Notes: a model not told the origin generated them from the sequence alone. Shown: positions 8,347 to 17,697, counted from the first letter of the stretch. The stretch is 50,895 nucleotides of DNA from JARYGU01 sp033795365 (GCA_033795365.1 JARYGU010000030.1:1-50895); one strand, 5' to 3'. Numbers and translations are program-made.

Positions 8347-9729
8347 TCAGCCGATGAGCTTCAGGATCGCCGGAACGCTGAGGATCGCGGCGTAGTAGCC
8401 CATGAACTGGACGCCGGTGTTCATGCCGAGCACGCGGTAGAGAAGACCGCCGACCAGGCCCACGGTCACAATGACCAGCAGCGCGAGCAAACCGCCCTCC
8501 CACAGGCCGATGACCAGAACGAGACCGACGAAAGTCGCGATGATGGCTTCGTGGCTGATGTATTTCGCGACGAAGGCTGCGGCGCTGCGCGCATGGTTCA
8601 TCGCGAAGGGATAGGCGATGGCCGCGGCGATGACCACCGAGATCAAGCCCCAGATCAGGAATTCCGGCACCGACATCATCGTGTGCAGGTTGTTCACTAC
8701 GCCGGCTTCGGCATCGACCGTGAAGCGGGGCGGCGCATTGAACAGCGGCGCGGCCGGACCTGCGGCAACGGGGCTGAGCGGCAGGCCGAACGCGATGAGC
8801 GGGATCAAGGCTTCCGCGATATAGGTCGATTCCGTGACGCCGTTTCGAACCGCCAAGACGGAGGTCAGGCGATGGTAGGCCTGCCTGATGCGCGCGCCGA
8901 CGATCTCGCCCGCGATGACGGTGACGGCGACGGGGCTGAAGACGAACGTGGCGCTGGTGACGGCTGCTGCTGCCGCCGTCGTGGTCACCTGGCTCCTGTC
9001 GAGCACGCGGAACGGGTTCGGGAAATATCCTCCCCAGCTTTTGACGTCCGGCGCAAGGGTGGTCTGGCGCAGTTCGCTGCGGTTCATACGCTTCTTCTCA
9101 AGAGGGGACATTGCCGAGAAAAGTTCCGCCACAAGCGGCCCGATGGCGATGCCGAGAAAATAGCTGACGCCAAGCTTCACGTTATGCGCCGCGGTGAAGC
9201 CCTGCAGCGCGACGATCATGAGAGTGAAGGGAGCAAGCGCTACGACCGATGCCCAGCGGCCGGCGGAGAAATAGGCGATGATGATCGCGGCTGCGATGAA
9301 GAGCCATGGCGCGGACGCGGTGATGTAGGAGCCGAACGGCGCAAGGACGAGGGCGAACAGCACGGCAAGGGGCACGGCGATGAACGCCGATATGACCGAA
9401 CCGGCCAGCATCTTGCGCAGCGCGACATGAGGTGCCCCGAGATTGCGGAGCGCGGTCGCCTGCTGAAGAAGCGGCAACGCCATCGTGTCTCCCGGAATGC
9501 CCAGCAGCGCTGTCGGCACCGCGTGCGTCATATGTTTGGAAACCGCCGCGCACATCCAGAAGGTGAAGACTGCGGCCGGCGGGGCTCCCAGCAGGACCAC
9601 CAGAAGGGTGACCGGAGCGATGGTCGTCGTCTCGTCGGTTCCCGAGATCAAGCCGATGGCGGAGAACAGAATTGCGCCCAGCAATCCGAGGGAGAGGGCG
9701 AGAACTATTTCATAAAGCAGACCGTCCAT
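8347..9729 (-). CDS. Tripartite tricarboxylate transporter-type permease (TctA-like)
   Basis: A 460-residue membrane protein with about ten to twelve hydrophobic segments, related to the large TctA/DUF112 permease of tripartite tricarboxylate transporters. Typical segments are TALLGIPGDTMALPLLQQA (family TxLLGIPGs motif), AHNVKLGVSYFLGIAIGPL and IPLIAFGLPLSPVAAGPAA. The start MDGLLYEIVLALSLG was chosen because it follows the stop of the preceding gene by one base; a frame extending to 9999 is a shadow. No TctC/Bug binding protein is nearby. By context it imports mevalonate or a related hydroxyacid. Confidence 0.75.
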   Translation of the reverse strand: MDGLLYEIVLALSLGLLGAILFSAIGLISGTDETTTIAPVTLLVVLLGAPPAAVFTFWMCAAVSKHMTHAVPTALLGIPGDTMALPLLQQATALRNLGAPHVALRKMLAGSVISAFIAVPLAVLFALVLAPFGSYITASAPWLFIAAAIIIAYFSAGRWASVVALAPFTLMIVALQGFTAAHNVKLGVSYFLGIAIGPLVAELFSAMSPLEKKRMNRSELRQTTLAPDVKSWGGYFPNPFRVLDRSQVTTTAAAAAVTSATFVFSPVAVTVIAGEIVGARIRQAYHRLTSVLAVRNGVTESTYIAEALIPLIAFGLPLSPVAAGPAAPLFNAPPRFTVDAEAGVVNNLHTMMSVPEFLIWGLISVVIAAAIAYPFAMNHARSAAAFVAKYISHEAIIATFVGLVLVIGLWEGGLLALLVIVTVGLVGGLLYRVLGMNTGVQFMGYYAAILSVPAILKLIG

Positions 9730-9730
9730 G

Positions 9731-10192
9731 TCATTCCCCCTGCCTGCTCGCGCCGCGGCCGTTTTCGTAGTTCTTGAAGAGGTCGTAGAGCCCGACTTCG
9801 CGCATCTCCTGCACCACGACGGGCGGAAGGTCCTCCACGCGGCCGATGGGACCGCCCTCCTGCTCGAGCTGTTCGAGGACCTCGGTCTGCCACGCCGTTC
9901 CCGTCTGAGCCTGCTCGACCACCGTTCGTTTCGGAGGAAAGACGCGAGCGCAAATCGCGCCGCTGATAACGGAACCGACGATCCCCGCAAGCATGGCAAG
10001 CGCCTTGCCGACGGCCGGCGTGCTCGCCAGGGGCGCGATCGTCGCGAGAGCGATGAAATACACCGCGACGCTCAAGATGGCGCCGATGATCATGGCCTTG
10101 CCGAGCTGAGGGCGCGAGACCACGTCCCCCCACACTTCCGCAAGCTGGCCATGCGTGCCTGTGGCACGCGTAATATTCTGGACTGTCATCAA
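9731..10192 (-). CDS. Small membrane protein, partner of the TctA-like permease
   Basis: A 153-residue protein with two clear hydrophobic segments (AMIIGAILSVAVYFIALATI, residues about 33-52, and ALAMLAGIVGSVISGAICA, about 64-82) and a hydrophilic C-terminal half rich in Glu and Gln. Its stop lies immediately before the permease start, which implies coupled translation. Position and size match the small TctB-type subunit of tripartite tricarboxylate transporters, although TctB usually has four membrane segments and no family motif was recognised. The role is inferred from position only. Confidence 0.55.
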   Translation of the reverse strand: MMTVQNITRATGTHGQLAEVWGDVVSRPQLGKAMIIGAILSVAVYFIALATIAPLASTPAVGKALAMLAGIVGSVISGAICARVFPPKRTVVEQAQTGTAWQTEVLEQLEQEGGPIGRVEDLPPVVVQEMREVGLYDLFKNYENGRGASRQGE

Positions 10193-10264
10193 TGTCCTCC
10201 CCCAAGTTTCGGCGAAATGCCGGGCGACCGGCGAAGCTCCTCCCTCGCCGGCCGCCAGTTCCAG

Positions 10265-11557
10265 TTACGTCCGCAGTTCGGCCAGAATTTCCTCGGCCCG
10301 GGCGGAGCGAACGTCATGATCGGCTGCCAGCCTGCGGGCGACCGTGTCGATCTCCTCGCCCACGGCTCCGGCGCCGATCGCAATGTTGCGAGCGTGCAGC
10401 GCCATGTGGCCGCGCTGGATGCCCTCGGTCGCAAGCGCCCGAAGGGCCGCCATGTTCTGCGCAAGCCCGACCGCGACGGTCACCTCGGCAAGCTCGACCG
10501 CAGAGCCGACATTGAGGATCTGCAATGCCGCCTGGGCCGCCGGATGCGTCTTTGTCGCGCCGCCGACGAGGCCGAGCGCCATCGGCATTTCGATCGTTCC
10601 GACAAGCGTGCCCTTGGTGCTGATTTCCCATGTCGTCAGCGACGTGTAGCGCCCAGAGCGTGCGGCGTAGGCGTGGGCTCCCGCTTCGATCGCGCGCCAG
10701 TCATTGCCGGTCGCGACGACGACGGGATCGACGCCGTTCATGATGCCCTTGTTGTGCGTGGCTGCGCGATAGGGATCGACAGCGGCGAATTCGTAGGCGT
10801 CGACGATGCCCTCCATCATCCGGCGTCCGGAAAACTCCCTGGTGGCAAGAGCCTCCTCGGTCACTTCGACGCGGGCACGCGCCAGCCGCAGGTCCGCCAG
10901 ATTGGAGAGGATTCGAAGGCGGACTTCTCCACCCGTGATCCGCTCGACGATCGGGGCGACCGCTTCCGCCATGGTGTTGACGGTGTTTGCTCCCATGGCG
11001 TCGCGAACATCGACCAGCAGATGGAGAACGACCATCGAGCCGCGGGACGTCGATGGGAACACGTGGACCTCGATGTCGCGGCATCCGCCCCCGAACTTGA
11101 CGAGGACCGGGTCCTTCGCATTCGCGGCCGACACGATCTCGTCGCGCGCTGCCAGGATCGCCAGCCTCGCGCCATAGGGATCCGATATGCCCAGAACCTG
11201 GACCTGTGCGCGCATGATCGGTGCGGTCGAGGACGTCTGAAACCCGCCGCAGCCGCGCACGATGCGGGCCATGTAGGAGGCAGCGGCGACGACCGACGGT
11301 TCCTCGACGGCCATCGGCACCAGGTAGTCCTGCCCGTTGACCAGGAAGTTCGTCGCCACGCCAAGCGGAAGCTGGAAGGTCCCGATGACGTTTTCGATCA
11401 TCCCGTTGGCGCGCTCTACCAGCAGGGCATCCTGCGCGGCAAGGACGGATCGTGCCCGATCATCCATCAGCGCAGCTTCCGCAACCTGTTCCAATCGCTC
11501 CGCAGGGGACAGATTTCGCATATTCTCGATACGCGACGTGGCGGTCTTTTTTGTCAA
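10265..11557 (-). CDS. mvaA: Degradative (class II) HMG-CoA reductase
   Basis: A 430-residue class II hydroxymethylglutaryl-CoA reductase, which in mevalonate-using bacteria oxidises mevalonate plus CoA to HMG-CoA with NAD. Visible landmarks are ANGMIENVIGTFQLPLG with the catalytic Glu, VEEPSVVAAASYMA, DAMGANTVNTMAEAV for the dinucleotide, ATHNKGIMNGVDPVV with the catalytic Lys and GLVGGATKTHPAAQ. A TTG at 11557 with GGGAG seven bases upstream gives the length of Pseudomonas mevalonii MvaA; the ATG at 11629 would extend into the operator region. It is the first gene of the leftward arm and diverges from the MocR gene. Confidence 0.9.
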   Translation of the reverse strand: MTKKTATSRIENMRNLSPAERLEQVAEAALMDDRARSVLAAQDALLVERANGMIENVIGTFQLPLGVATNFLVNGQDYLVPMAVEEPSVVAAASYMARIVRGCGGFQTSSTAPIMRAQVQVLGISDPYGARLAILAARDEIVSAANAKDPVLVKFGGGCRDIEVHVFPSTSRGSMVVLHLLVDVRDAMGANTVNTMAEAVAPIVERITGGEVRLRILSNLADLRLARARVEVTEEALATREFSGRRMMEGIVDAYEFAAVDPYRAATHNKGIMNGVDPVVVATGNDWRAIEAGAHAYAARSGRYTSLTTWEISTKGTLVGTIEMPMALGLVGGATKTHPAAQAALQILNVGSAVELAEVTVAVGLAQNMAALRALATEGIQRGHMALHARNIAIGAGAVGEEIDTVARRLAADHDVRSARAEEILAELRT

Positions 11558-11600
11558 TGGCTCACTCCCAACCAAAACATCTAAGCTTGCATCGGCATCA

Positions 11601-11663
11601 AACTGTCCTAAGGTAGGGCGGATAAGCAAGGGACAGTTGACCGGTTTGTTCCAGGCACTGTCC
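11601..11663. promoter_or_regulatory. Three ACTGTCC half-sites between mvaA and the MocR gene
   Basis: AACTGTCC (11601-11608) and its exact inverse GGACAGTT (11631-11638) form an inverted repeat with 22 bp between arms. A third copy, ACTGTCC, follows at 11657-11663. All three lie in the short divergent promoter region, a layout expected of a MocR-type operator. It probably controls both arms. No DNA-binding evidence is available. Confidence 0.6.
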
Positions 11664-11685
11664 CAAGCAAGAGGTGGGACGATCG

Positions 11686-13083
11686 ATGAAGGTGGTAGAC
11701 AACATCGTTGTCCATGTGAGTGGGCAGATCGCCTCCGGCCTTTATAAGGCTGGCCAGAAGCTGCCGTCCGTCAGGGGAGGGGCCGAGCAATTCGGTGTCT
11801 CCAAGAACACGATGGCGGAAGCCTATGACCGGCTCGTCGCCCGCGGGCTCGCGATCGCGCGGCAGGGATCGGGTTACTACGTCTCCGAGAATCGTCCGGC
11901 GCCGGTGCCGAGAATCAAGCCGGACGTCACCGAAGCCACCAGCATCATGTCGCTGCTGCGCGAACAGCTCGACCAGAACTACCAGACGAGACCCGGCGAC
12001 GGCCGACCGCCGGCAAGCTGGACCGAAGACGCGGACATGCGCCGCATTCTGCGCACGAGCCGCAACGCTACTGCCGAGGTGGATTTCGGGTATGGCAGCT
12101 CCTGGGGATTGGGCGCACTTCGCGAGTGGCTTCGGGTGTCGCTCGCGGAGCGGTCCATCACGACCGAGGCGGACGGCGTGATGCTGACGAGCGGGGTCAA
12201 TCACGGGCTGGACCTGATCATCCGTCATTTCCTCGAACCGGGCGACACGGTTTTCGTCGACAGTCCGGGGTACTATCCTCTCTATGCAAAGCTCCGGCTT
12301 GCGAAGGCGAATGTCATCGGCATCCGCCGGCTTGAGGACGGTCCGGACCTCGAAGATCTGCGCCAAAAGCTCACGATCCATCGTCCGAAGCTGTTCTTCA
12401 CGCAGAGCCAGGCGCATAACCCGACCGGCGGTACGCTATCACCAGCCCATGCATTCACGCTCCTGCAGATGGCGGAAGTCCATGACTTCCGCCTTGTCGA
12501 GGACGACATCTTCGCCGATCTCCTCGCTCCGACGCTCCCGCGGCTCGCCGCCTTCGGCCAGCAGCAGCGCGTCCTCTATGTCGGATCGTTCTCGAAAACG
12601 CTGTCGGCGAGCCTGCGCTGCGGATACATCGCCGGCGCGCCCGACACGATCCGCAGTCTGGTCGATCTGAAGATGATCACCATGGTCGCCACGTCCCTGC
12701 ACGTCGAGCGGGTTGTTCTCGAAATGATCGAAAGCGGACAGTATCTCAAAAATCTGAGACGCCTGCGAGGCTGGATTGAAGGCGGTGCGAAGGCGACCGC
12801 ACAGGCTCTTTGCGAAGTGGGGCTGGAGGTCTCTCTTCCCAAAGTGCAGGGCTTCTACATCTGGGTTCCGCTTCCACCGAGCCTGGACGAGACCGCGTTC
12901 TGTCGTCGCGCCGCCAAGGCCAACATCTTCATAGCCCCGGCGAGCGTCTTTTACGCGGATCGCGAGGTGCCGGCTCCACCCGCCATGAGGGTGAACGTCG
13001 CCTACGGGGCCGATCCGCGCTTCTGCGCCTTCCTGCGCGAAGAAATCAAAAACAGCACGAGAAGCGGAGGAGCCGATGGATAA
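11686..13083 (+). CDS. MocR-type (GntR-aminotransferase) regulator
   Basis: A 465-residue MocR/PdxR-family regulator: an N-terminal GntR winged helix (GLYKAGQKLPSVRGGAEQFG then NTMAEAYDRLVARGLAIARQG) joined to a fold-type I aminotransferase-like domain. The PLP lysine is in VGSFSKTLSASLRCGYI, and the cofactor-binding Asp is in LVEDDIFADLL. The ATG at 11686 has GAGGTGGGA upstream; a GTG at 11674 is possible. It overlaps the HMG-CoA lyase by 8 bp and diverges from mvaA, so it is the likely regulator of mevalonate use. The effector is unknown. Confidence 0.85.
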   Translation: MKVVDNIVVHVSGQIASGLYKAGQKLPSVRGGAEQFGVSKNTMAEAYDRLVARGLAIARQGSGYYVSENRPAPVPRIKPDVTEATSIMSLLREQLDQNYQTRPGDGRPPASWTEDADMRRILRTSRNATAEVDFGYGSSWGLGALREWLRVSLAERSITTEADGVMLTSGVNHGLDLIIRHFLEPGDTVFVDSPGYYPLYAKLRLAKANVIGIRRLEDGPDLEDLRQKLTIHRPKLFFTQSQAHNPTGGTLSPAHAFTLLQMAEVHDFRLVEDDIFADLLAPTLPRLAAFGQQQRVLYVGSFSKTLSASLRCGYIAGAPDTIRSLVDLKMITMVATSLHVERVVLEMIESGQYLKNLRRLRGWIEGGAKATAQALCEVGLEVSLPKVQGFYIWVPLPPSLDETAFCRRAAKANIFIAPASVFYADREVPAPPAMRVNVAYGADPRFCAFLREEIKNSTRSGGADG

Positions 13084-14002
13084 TGTTCGCTTGGTGGAAG
13101 TCGGCCCGCGGGACGGGCTTCAGAATGAGGCTCGTCCGCTGGGCGTCGAAGATCGCGTGCAGATGATCGAAGGCCTGATCGCGGCGGGCCTCCGCACAAT
13201 CGAGGCGGGCAGCTTCGTCTCGCCGAAATGGGTGCCCCAGATGGCGGGGTCGGCAGAAGTCCTGACGTCGCTCGGGCGGCGCGAGGGCATCAGCTTTCCG
13301 ATGCTCGTCCCGAACCTGAAAGGTTTCGAAGCCGCGCGTGAAGCAGGGGCCGAGGAGATCGCGATTTTCGCCTCGGCTTCCGAAAGCTTTTCCCGGAAGA
13401 ACATCAATTGCTCGATCGAGGAGAGCTTCGAACGCTTCGTGCCCGTGCTCGAAGGTGCTCGCGAAGCCGGGATGCGCGTGCGCGGTTATGTGTCCTGCGT
13501 CCTCGGCTGCCCTTATGAAGGCGAGGTGGCGCTTTCATCCGTCGTCAGCGTGGCTCGCCGCCTTCACGACGTGGGCTGCTACGAAATCTCGCTGGGTGAC
13601 ACGATCGGTATCGGGACGCCGAGAGCGGCCGCGGCCATGGTGAGGGCGGTGGTGGAAGAGGTGCCGATGACCGCGATCGCGCTTCACGAGCACAACACCT
13701 ATGGCCAGGCGCTCGCAAACATTCTGGCCTGCCTGGACGAGGGCGTGATGGCATTCGACTCCTCGGTGGGCGGGCTCGGCGGTTGCCCCTATGCAAAAGG
13801 AGCGACCGGAAACGTGGCGACCGAGGAACTGGTGTTCATGCTCGAAGGCATGGGAATCCGAACCGGCGTCGATCTGCCGAAGCTGTGCCGGGTTGCGGTC
13901 GAGACCTCTGCGAAACTCGGCCGCGATCCCGCCTCGCCGATTTCGAAAATCCTCGGCACGAAGGGCGATGGAAACGATACGCGCGGCATGCAGTTTCTAT
14001 GA
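13076..14002 (+). CDS. mvaB: Hydroxymethylglutaryl-CoA lyase
   Basis: A 308-residue HMG-CoA lyase of the DRE-TIM metallolyase family, splitting HMG-CoA to acetyl-CoA and acetoacetate. It has VEVGPRDGLQNEARPL at residues 7-22, GYVSCVLGCPYEGEV, the signature SSVGGLGGCPYAKGATGN with the catalytic Cys, and a C-terminal KILGTKGDG region. The metal segment reads ALHEHNTYGQALAN, where many lyases have HxHDTYGQ, so Asp is replaced by Asn. It completes the mevalonate pathway begun by mvaA. The start overlaps the regulator gene by 8 bp. Confidence 0.9.
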   Translation: MDNVRLVEVGPRDGLQNEARPLGVEDRVQMIEGLIAAGLRTIEAGSFVSPKWVPQMAGSAEVLTSLGRREGISFPMLVPNLKGFEAAREAGAEEIAIFASASESFSRKNINCSIEESFERFVPVLEGAREAGMRVRGYVSCVLGCPYEGEVALSSVVSVARRLHDVGCYEISLGDTIGIGTPRAAAAMVRAVVEEVPMTAIALHEHNTYGQALANILACLDEGVMAFDSSVGGLGGCPYAKGATGNVATEELVFMLEGMGIRTGVDLPKLCRVAVETSAKLGRDPASPISKILGTKGDGNDTRGMQFL

Positions 14003-14089
14003 CGGCGCGCAGTTCTCGGCCATCACTCCCTTTCGCAGGCCCTTGCGGATAGCGGCTGCGGCGGCTTCGGGCGCGGCGTTTTGGGCGTT

Positions 14090-15004
14090 TCACGCGAATG
14101 TCACATCGGCCAGCTCCAGGGACGTCTCCCATAGGCGCGTTGCCACGGCGGTATCCAGCGCCTGCTTGGGCGGCTTCTCCTCGGTCGGATAGCCCCGCAT
14201 GCCGCCCAGTCCGTCGGGCCCATAGTAGGCGCCGTCCCGCGCTGCCGGGTCGGTCGCCGCGTAGAGCGTGGGCAAAGCGCCCTGCCATGCGGGCTGGAAC
14301 AGGAACGGCAGGAAGCGGCGCACCCTCGCGGCCATGCTCCGTTGGCCCGCTCCGTTCGGAAGCAGATCGGTGCGCGTGATGCCGGGATGCGCCGCCAGGC
14401 TTTCCACACCCCATCCGGACGCCTTGCTGCGCCGGCTCAGCTCGAAGGCGAACATGACGCAGGCGAGCTTCGATTGGCTGTAGACCGGCATCGGCTTGTA
14501 AGCGCGCTCAGCCTGCAGGTCGTCGAAGTCGATCGCTCCGCCCCGCGCCGCCACGCTGCCGAGCGTCACGACGCGTGGGCTCTGCCCTCTCTTCAGCAGC
14601 GGCAACAGATGTGCGGTGAGCGCGAAATGGCCGAGATAGTTCGTGCCGAATTGCAGCTCAAAGCCGTCGCTGGTTACACGACGCTCCGGCGGGGTCATGA
14701 CCCCGGCGTTGTTGATCAGAAGGTCGAGGCTGTCCTGTTCCTGCATAAGCTGCGCGGCGAACTCCGAGATCGAAGCGAGGTTCGCAAGGTCCACCTTGCC
14801 GAACCGCACCTGCGCGCCGGAGACCGCTTGTCTGATCGCCGCAACGGCTTCAGCGCCCTTCTGGGGATTGCGCCCGGCGATCACGATGCTTGCACCGGCG
14901 CGCGCCAATGCCAGAGCGTCCTCGTAGCCGAGCCCGCCCGTGCCGGTGACGACTGCCGAACGGCCGTTTTGCGATGGAATGTTCTTGGTTGTCCACTTTG
15001 TCAT
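14090..15004 (-). CDS. SDR oxidoreductase, retinol-dehydrogenase-like
   Basis: A 304-residue short-chain dehydrogenase. The cofactor motif is VVTGTGGLGYEDALALARAG, then LLINNAGVMTPPERRVTSDG, and the catalytic Tyr-Lys pair lies in MPVYSQSKLACVMFAFEL. The long C-terminal part (SLAAHPGITRTDLLPNG and beyond) resembles the protochlorophyllide-reductase/RDH11-like group common in bacteria. It converges with mvaB (88 bp apart) and looks like a single gene. The substrate is unknown. Confidence 0.8.
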   Translation of the reverse strand: MTKWTTKNIPSQNGRSAVVTGTGGLGYEDALALARAGASIVIAGRNPQKGAEAVAAIRQAVSGAQVRFGKVDLANLASISEFAAQLMQEQDSLDLLINNAGVMTPPERRVTSDGFELQFGTNYLGHFALTAHLLPLLKRGQSPRVVTLGSVAARGGAIDFDDLQAERAYKPMPVYSQSKLACVMFAFELSRRSKASGWGVESLAAHPGITRTDLLPNGAGQRSMAARVRRFLPFLFQPAWQGALPTLYAATDPAARDGAYYGPDGLGGMRGYPTEEKPPKQALDTAVATRLWETSLELADVTFA

Positions 15005-15292
15005 CGATGATCCTTGTCTTCTGGCAGTTTGGCGAGACTTCGAGCGCGATTGTCTCGACGCACCCGCTTTTCACCTTCATCACCAAGATGGCCAAGACGC
15101 ATCGATCCTCCATGCCCGAAGTCGCAAAAAACTTGCCCATTCCTCCATTCTTGCGGTCGACGAGGAAGCAATGGATTGATTCTATGATATTCTAACCGGT
15201 GCAACGGCGCTCGTCGGCGCCAGCCTTCTTTCGGGTCTTATGGACCCGGGAATCAAAGAGGAAACTGCAAAGCGATCATCTGGACACACGCC

Positions 15293-16327
15293 TTACGCGG
15301 TTCGCACTTTGCGGCTGGCGTACCGGCTATAGAGACGCTGCTGGTTCATAGCGTCACGCTTCGGAGCAACTCCGAACGTTCGGGAATATTCGCGGCTGAA
15401 TTGCGAAGCGCTTTCGTAGCCAACCCGGTAGGCGGCCTCCGCCACGTTTGCGGCCTCTGCCATCATCAGGCGCCGCGCCTCGAGAAGGCGCAGTTGTTTC
15501 TGAAACTGAAGCGGCGTCATGGAGGTCAGCGCCTTGAAGTGCTGATGGAACGACGAAGGGCTCATTCGCGCGGCGTCGGCCAGTTGTTCCACGCGCAGCG
15601 TCTGGGCGAAGTTCGCGTGCAGCAGGTAAATGGCTTTGGCAACCCGCTCGATATTCGATTCCGGCAAGGAAAGATTGTAGAGCTCGCCTCCATGCGGGCC
15701 GCTCAAAAGCCAGTAACAAATCTCGCGCATGACCGAGGGATAGAGGATCGGGATCGCCTTGGGCGTAGCGGACATCCGGATTAGGCGCAGGATGCAGTCG
15801 GCCAGAGGTTCGTCGACCTGGCCGACGAATACGCAGGGACCGGGACCAGCGGGCGCAACCGGCGGCGTCTCCAACTGCTCCAGCACGTCGCGCATCATCG
15901 CCACGTCGAGATCTATCGTGACACCGACATAGGGTGCGTTCGGGCCTGCCTCGGAGATCCGCCCGGCGGCCGGCAGCTCCACGCTGACGACCAGGCATTC
16001 CATCGCGCCGTAATGAAGCCTGTCCTCGCCGAAGAGAATCTCTTTCGCCCCTTGAAGCACGACGCAGAGCGACGGCCGGTAGATCTGCCGCATCGGCATC
16101 ATTTCCTGGAAGGAACGGACGATATTGACCCCGCCGATCTGTGTTGGAAACAGGCCCTGGCCGCCGCCCTGGCTCTCAACATAGGCGGTGACTGCCGCAA
16201 GAAGCGATGAGGACACCGGAGCCTCCTGCACGTTTCGAGACCAGGACGATCCGCGACCTGCAATCGGCGGCGTATCGTCGTTTGTAGGAATAGGCAAGTT
16301 TATTGAGGTTTCGGGCATTCTGATCAT
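15293..16327 (-). CDS. AraC-family transcriptional regulator
   Basis: A 344-residue regulator with an N-terminal AraC-type effector domain (QIYRPSLCVVLQGAKEILFG, then VVSVELPAAGRI) and a C-terminal double helix-turn-helix (QLADAARMSPSSFHQHFKAL and VAEAAYRVGYESASQFSREY). It is divergent from the MFS transporter gene, with 53 bp between their starts, which makes that transporter its likely target. The ligand is unknown. The stretch on its far side (15005-15292) holds no gene I can support. Confidence 0.85.
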   Translation of the reverse strand: MIRMPETSINLPIPTNDDTPPIAGRGSSWSRNVQEAPVSSSLLAAVTAYVESQGGGQGLFPTQIGGVNIVRSFQEMMPMRQIYRPSLCVVLQGAKEILFGEDRLHYGAMECLVVSVELPAAGRISEAGPNAPYVGVTIDLDVAMMRDVLEQLETPPVAPAGPGPCVFVGQVDEPLADCILRLIRMSATPKAIPILYPSVMREICYWLLSGPHGGELYNLSLPESNIERVAKAIYLLHANFAQTLRVEQLADAARMSPSSFHQHFKALTSMTPLQFQKQLRLLEARRLMMAEAANVAEAAYRVGYESASQFSREYSRTFGVAPKRDAMNQQRLYSRYASRKVRTA

Positions 16328-16380
16328 TGGACACTCCTTCTAGCTTACTGGCGCCAACCAAAGCGAGGAGCGTACTCAAC

Positions 16381-17697
16381 ATGACGGAAACTGCCGTGAG
16401 ATCAATAGATGTGTCAAGCGGCCCGTCTCGTCTATTTGAGGAATCCGGCAGCGAATATGTACAAGGATGGCGTGTCGTTGCGATGCTTGCTGCTCTTTTC
16501 CTTGTAAGCGCGATCTCCCAGATCGATAGAATACTGCCGTTCATCATGGCGGAATCGATCAAGGCGGATCTTTCGCTGAGCGATACCCAGATCGGCCTGC
16601 TCACAGGGGTCGCCTTTGCGGTCTGCTACACGCTCTTGTCGCTGCCGCTCGCCCGCGCCGCCGATCGCGGATCGCCCCGGTTCGTTCTCGTATCGTGCAT
16701 CCTTGGATGGAGCGCGATGACAGCGCTCGGCGGTATCGCTGCGAGTTTCCTGTTTCTGGCCTTCACGCGGTTCGGCGTCGCGTTCGGGGAGGCCGGTGCG
16801 ACCCCTGCCGGACATGCGATCATAGCCCGGAAGATCAGGCCCGAACGCCGCGGCCTGGCGATCGGCCTTTTCGCCATGGGCATCCCGCTCGGCACCATGG
16901 TGGGATTCGCCGTCGGCGGCGCGATCAGCGACACGCTGGGCTGGCGCGCCGCGCTGATCGGTGCCGGAGCCGTTGGCGTTTTGGTCGCTCTGCTGACGCT
17001 CGTCGTCTGCGGACCGACGCCACCTCAGCAGCGCACGGCAGCCAACCGTGAGCCCTTCTTGCGGTCGAGCCTGCAACTGCTTTCGTCCCAGGCATTCCGC
17101 TGGCTGTTCATCGGCGCCGTCGCCGCCAGTTTCGCCGCAGCGCCGTTCTATGCTTTCGCCGCGCCCTTTCTCATTCGCACCCACGGATACACCGCCAGCG
17201 AGGCCGGACTGGCGTTCGGGCTCCTGCAGGGCCTGATGGGCATAATCGGAACGCTCGTGGGCGGACGCTTGTTCGACCGTGCGGTGCGCTCCGGCACTGG
17301 AAGGGTGCTTGGCCCTCCCGGTATTCTCTTCCTGATCGCCAGCATGACGACGACCGCGGCGCTGTTCGTGCCGGCCGGATGGATCGCCATTCTGTTGCTT
17401 GTACCGGCCATGCTGTCCTTCTCGTTCATGATGCCATGGGGCTTCGGTGCCGCGCATCTGGTTGCCGGCAAGGGCAAGGAGGCGATGGCGTCGAGCCTCG
17501 TGATGATCGGGTCCGGCCTTCTGGGTCCGGCATTCGGGCCTCTTATCGTCGGCATGATCAGCGATGCGGCGACGGCGGCGCAGATACCCGATGGCCTCAG
17601 TCTTGGGCTGCTGACCGTTCCGGTCGCAAGCGTCCTGACCGGCCTCGCCATGCTGATCGCAAACCGGCGTATCGCCGTCTCGCTTCGGCAGCGGTGA
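16381..17697 (+). CDS. MFS transporter, Spinster-like
   Basis: A 438-residue major facilitator with about twelve membrane segments. The first helix region reads FLVSAISQIDRILPFIMAES, followed by the MFS loop motif LPLARAADRGSPR and FGVAFGEAGATPAGHAII, as in Spinster-type permeases related to sugar and organic-acid carriers. ATG at 16381 has AGGAG ten bases upstream. It lies divergent from the AraC gene. The two methyltransferase genes downstream may be in the same unit. Substrate unknown. Confidence 0.8.
   Translation: MTETAVRSIDVSSGPSRLFEESGSEYVQGWRVVAMLAALFLVSAISQIDRILPFIMAESIKADLSLSDTQIGLLTGVAFAVCYTLLSLPLARAADRGSPRFVLVSCILGWSAMTALGGIAASFLFLAFTRFGVAFGEAGATPAGHAIIARKIRPERRGLAIGLFAMGIPLGTMVGFAVGGAISDTLGWRAALIGAGAVGVLVALLTLVVCGPTPPQQRTAANREPFLRSSLQLLSSQAFRWLFIGAVAASFAAAPFYAFAAPFLIRTHGYTASEAGLAFGLLQGLMGIIGTLVGGRLFDRAVRSGTGRVLGPPGILFLIASMTTTAALFVPAGWIAILLLVPAMLSFSFMMPWGFGAAHLVAGKGKEAMASSLVMIGSGLLGPAFGPLIVGMISDAATAAQIPDGLSLGLLTVPVASVLTGLAMLIANRRIAVSLRQR

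Noticed and set aside
7939..9777. 612-codon plus-strand open frame
   Set aside because: It is antisense to the lactonase and permease genes, has extreme Arg/Asp/Gly content and no motifs; typical GC-rich shadow.
15005..15292. Short open frames between the SDR and AraC genes
   Set aside because: None has a ribosome site or recognisable family; treated as intergenic.
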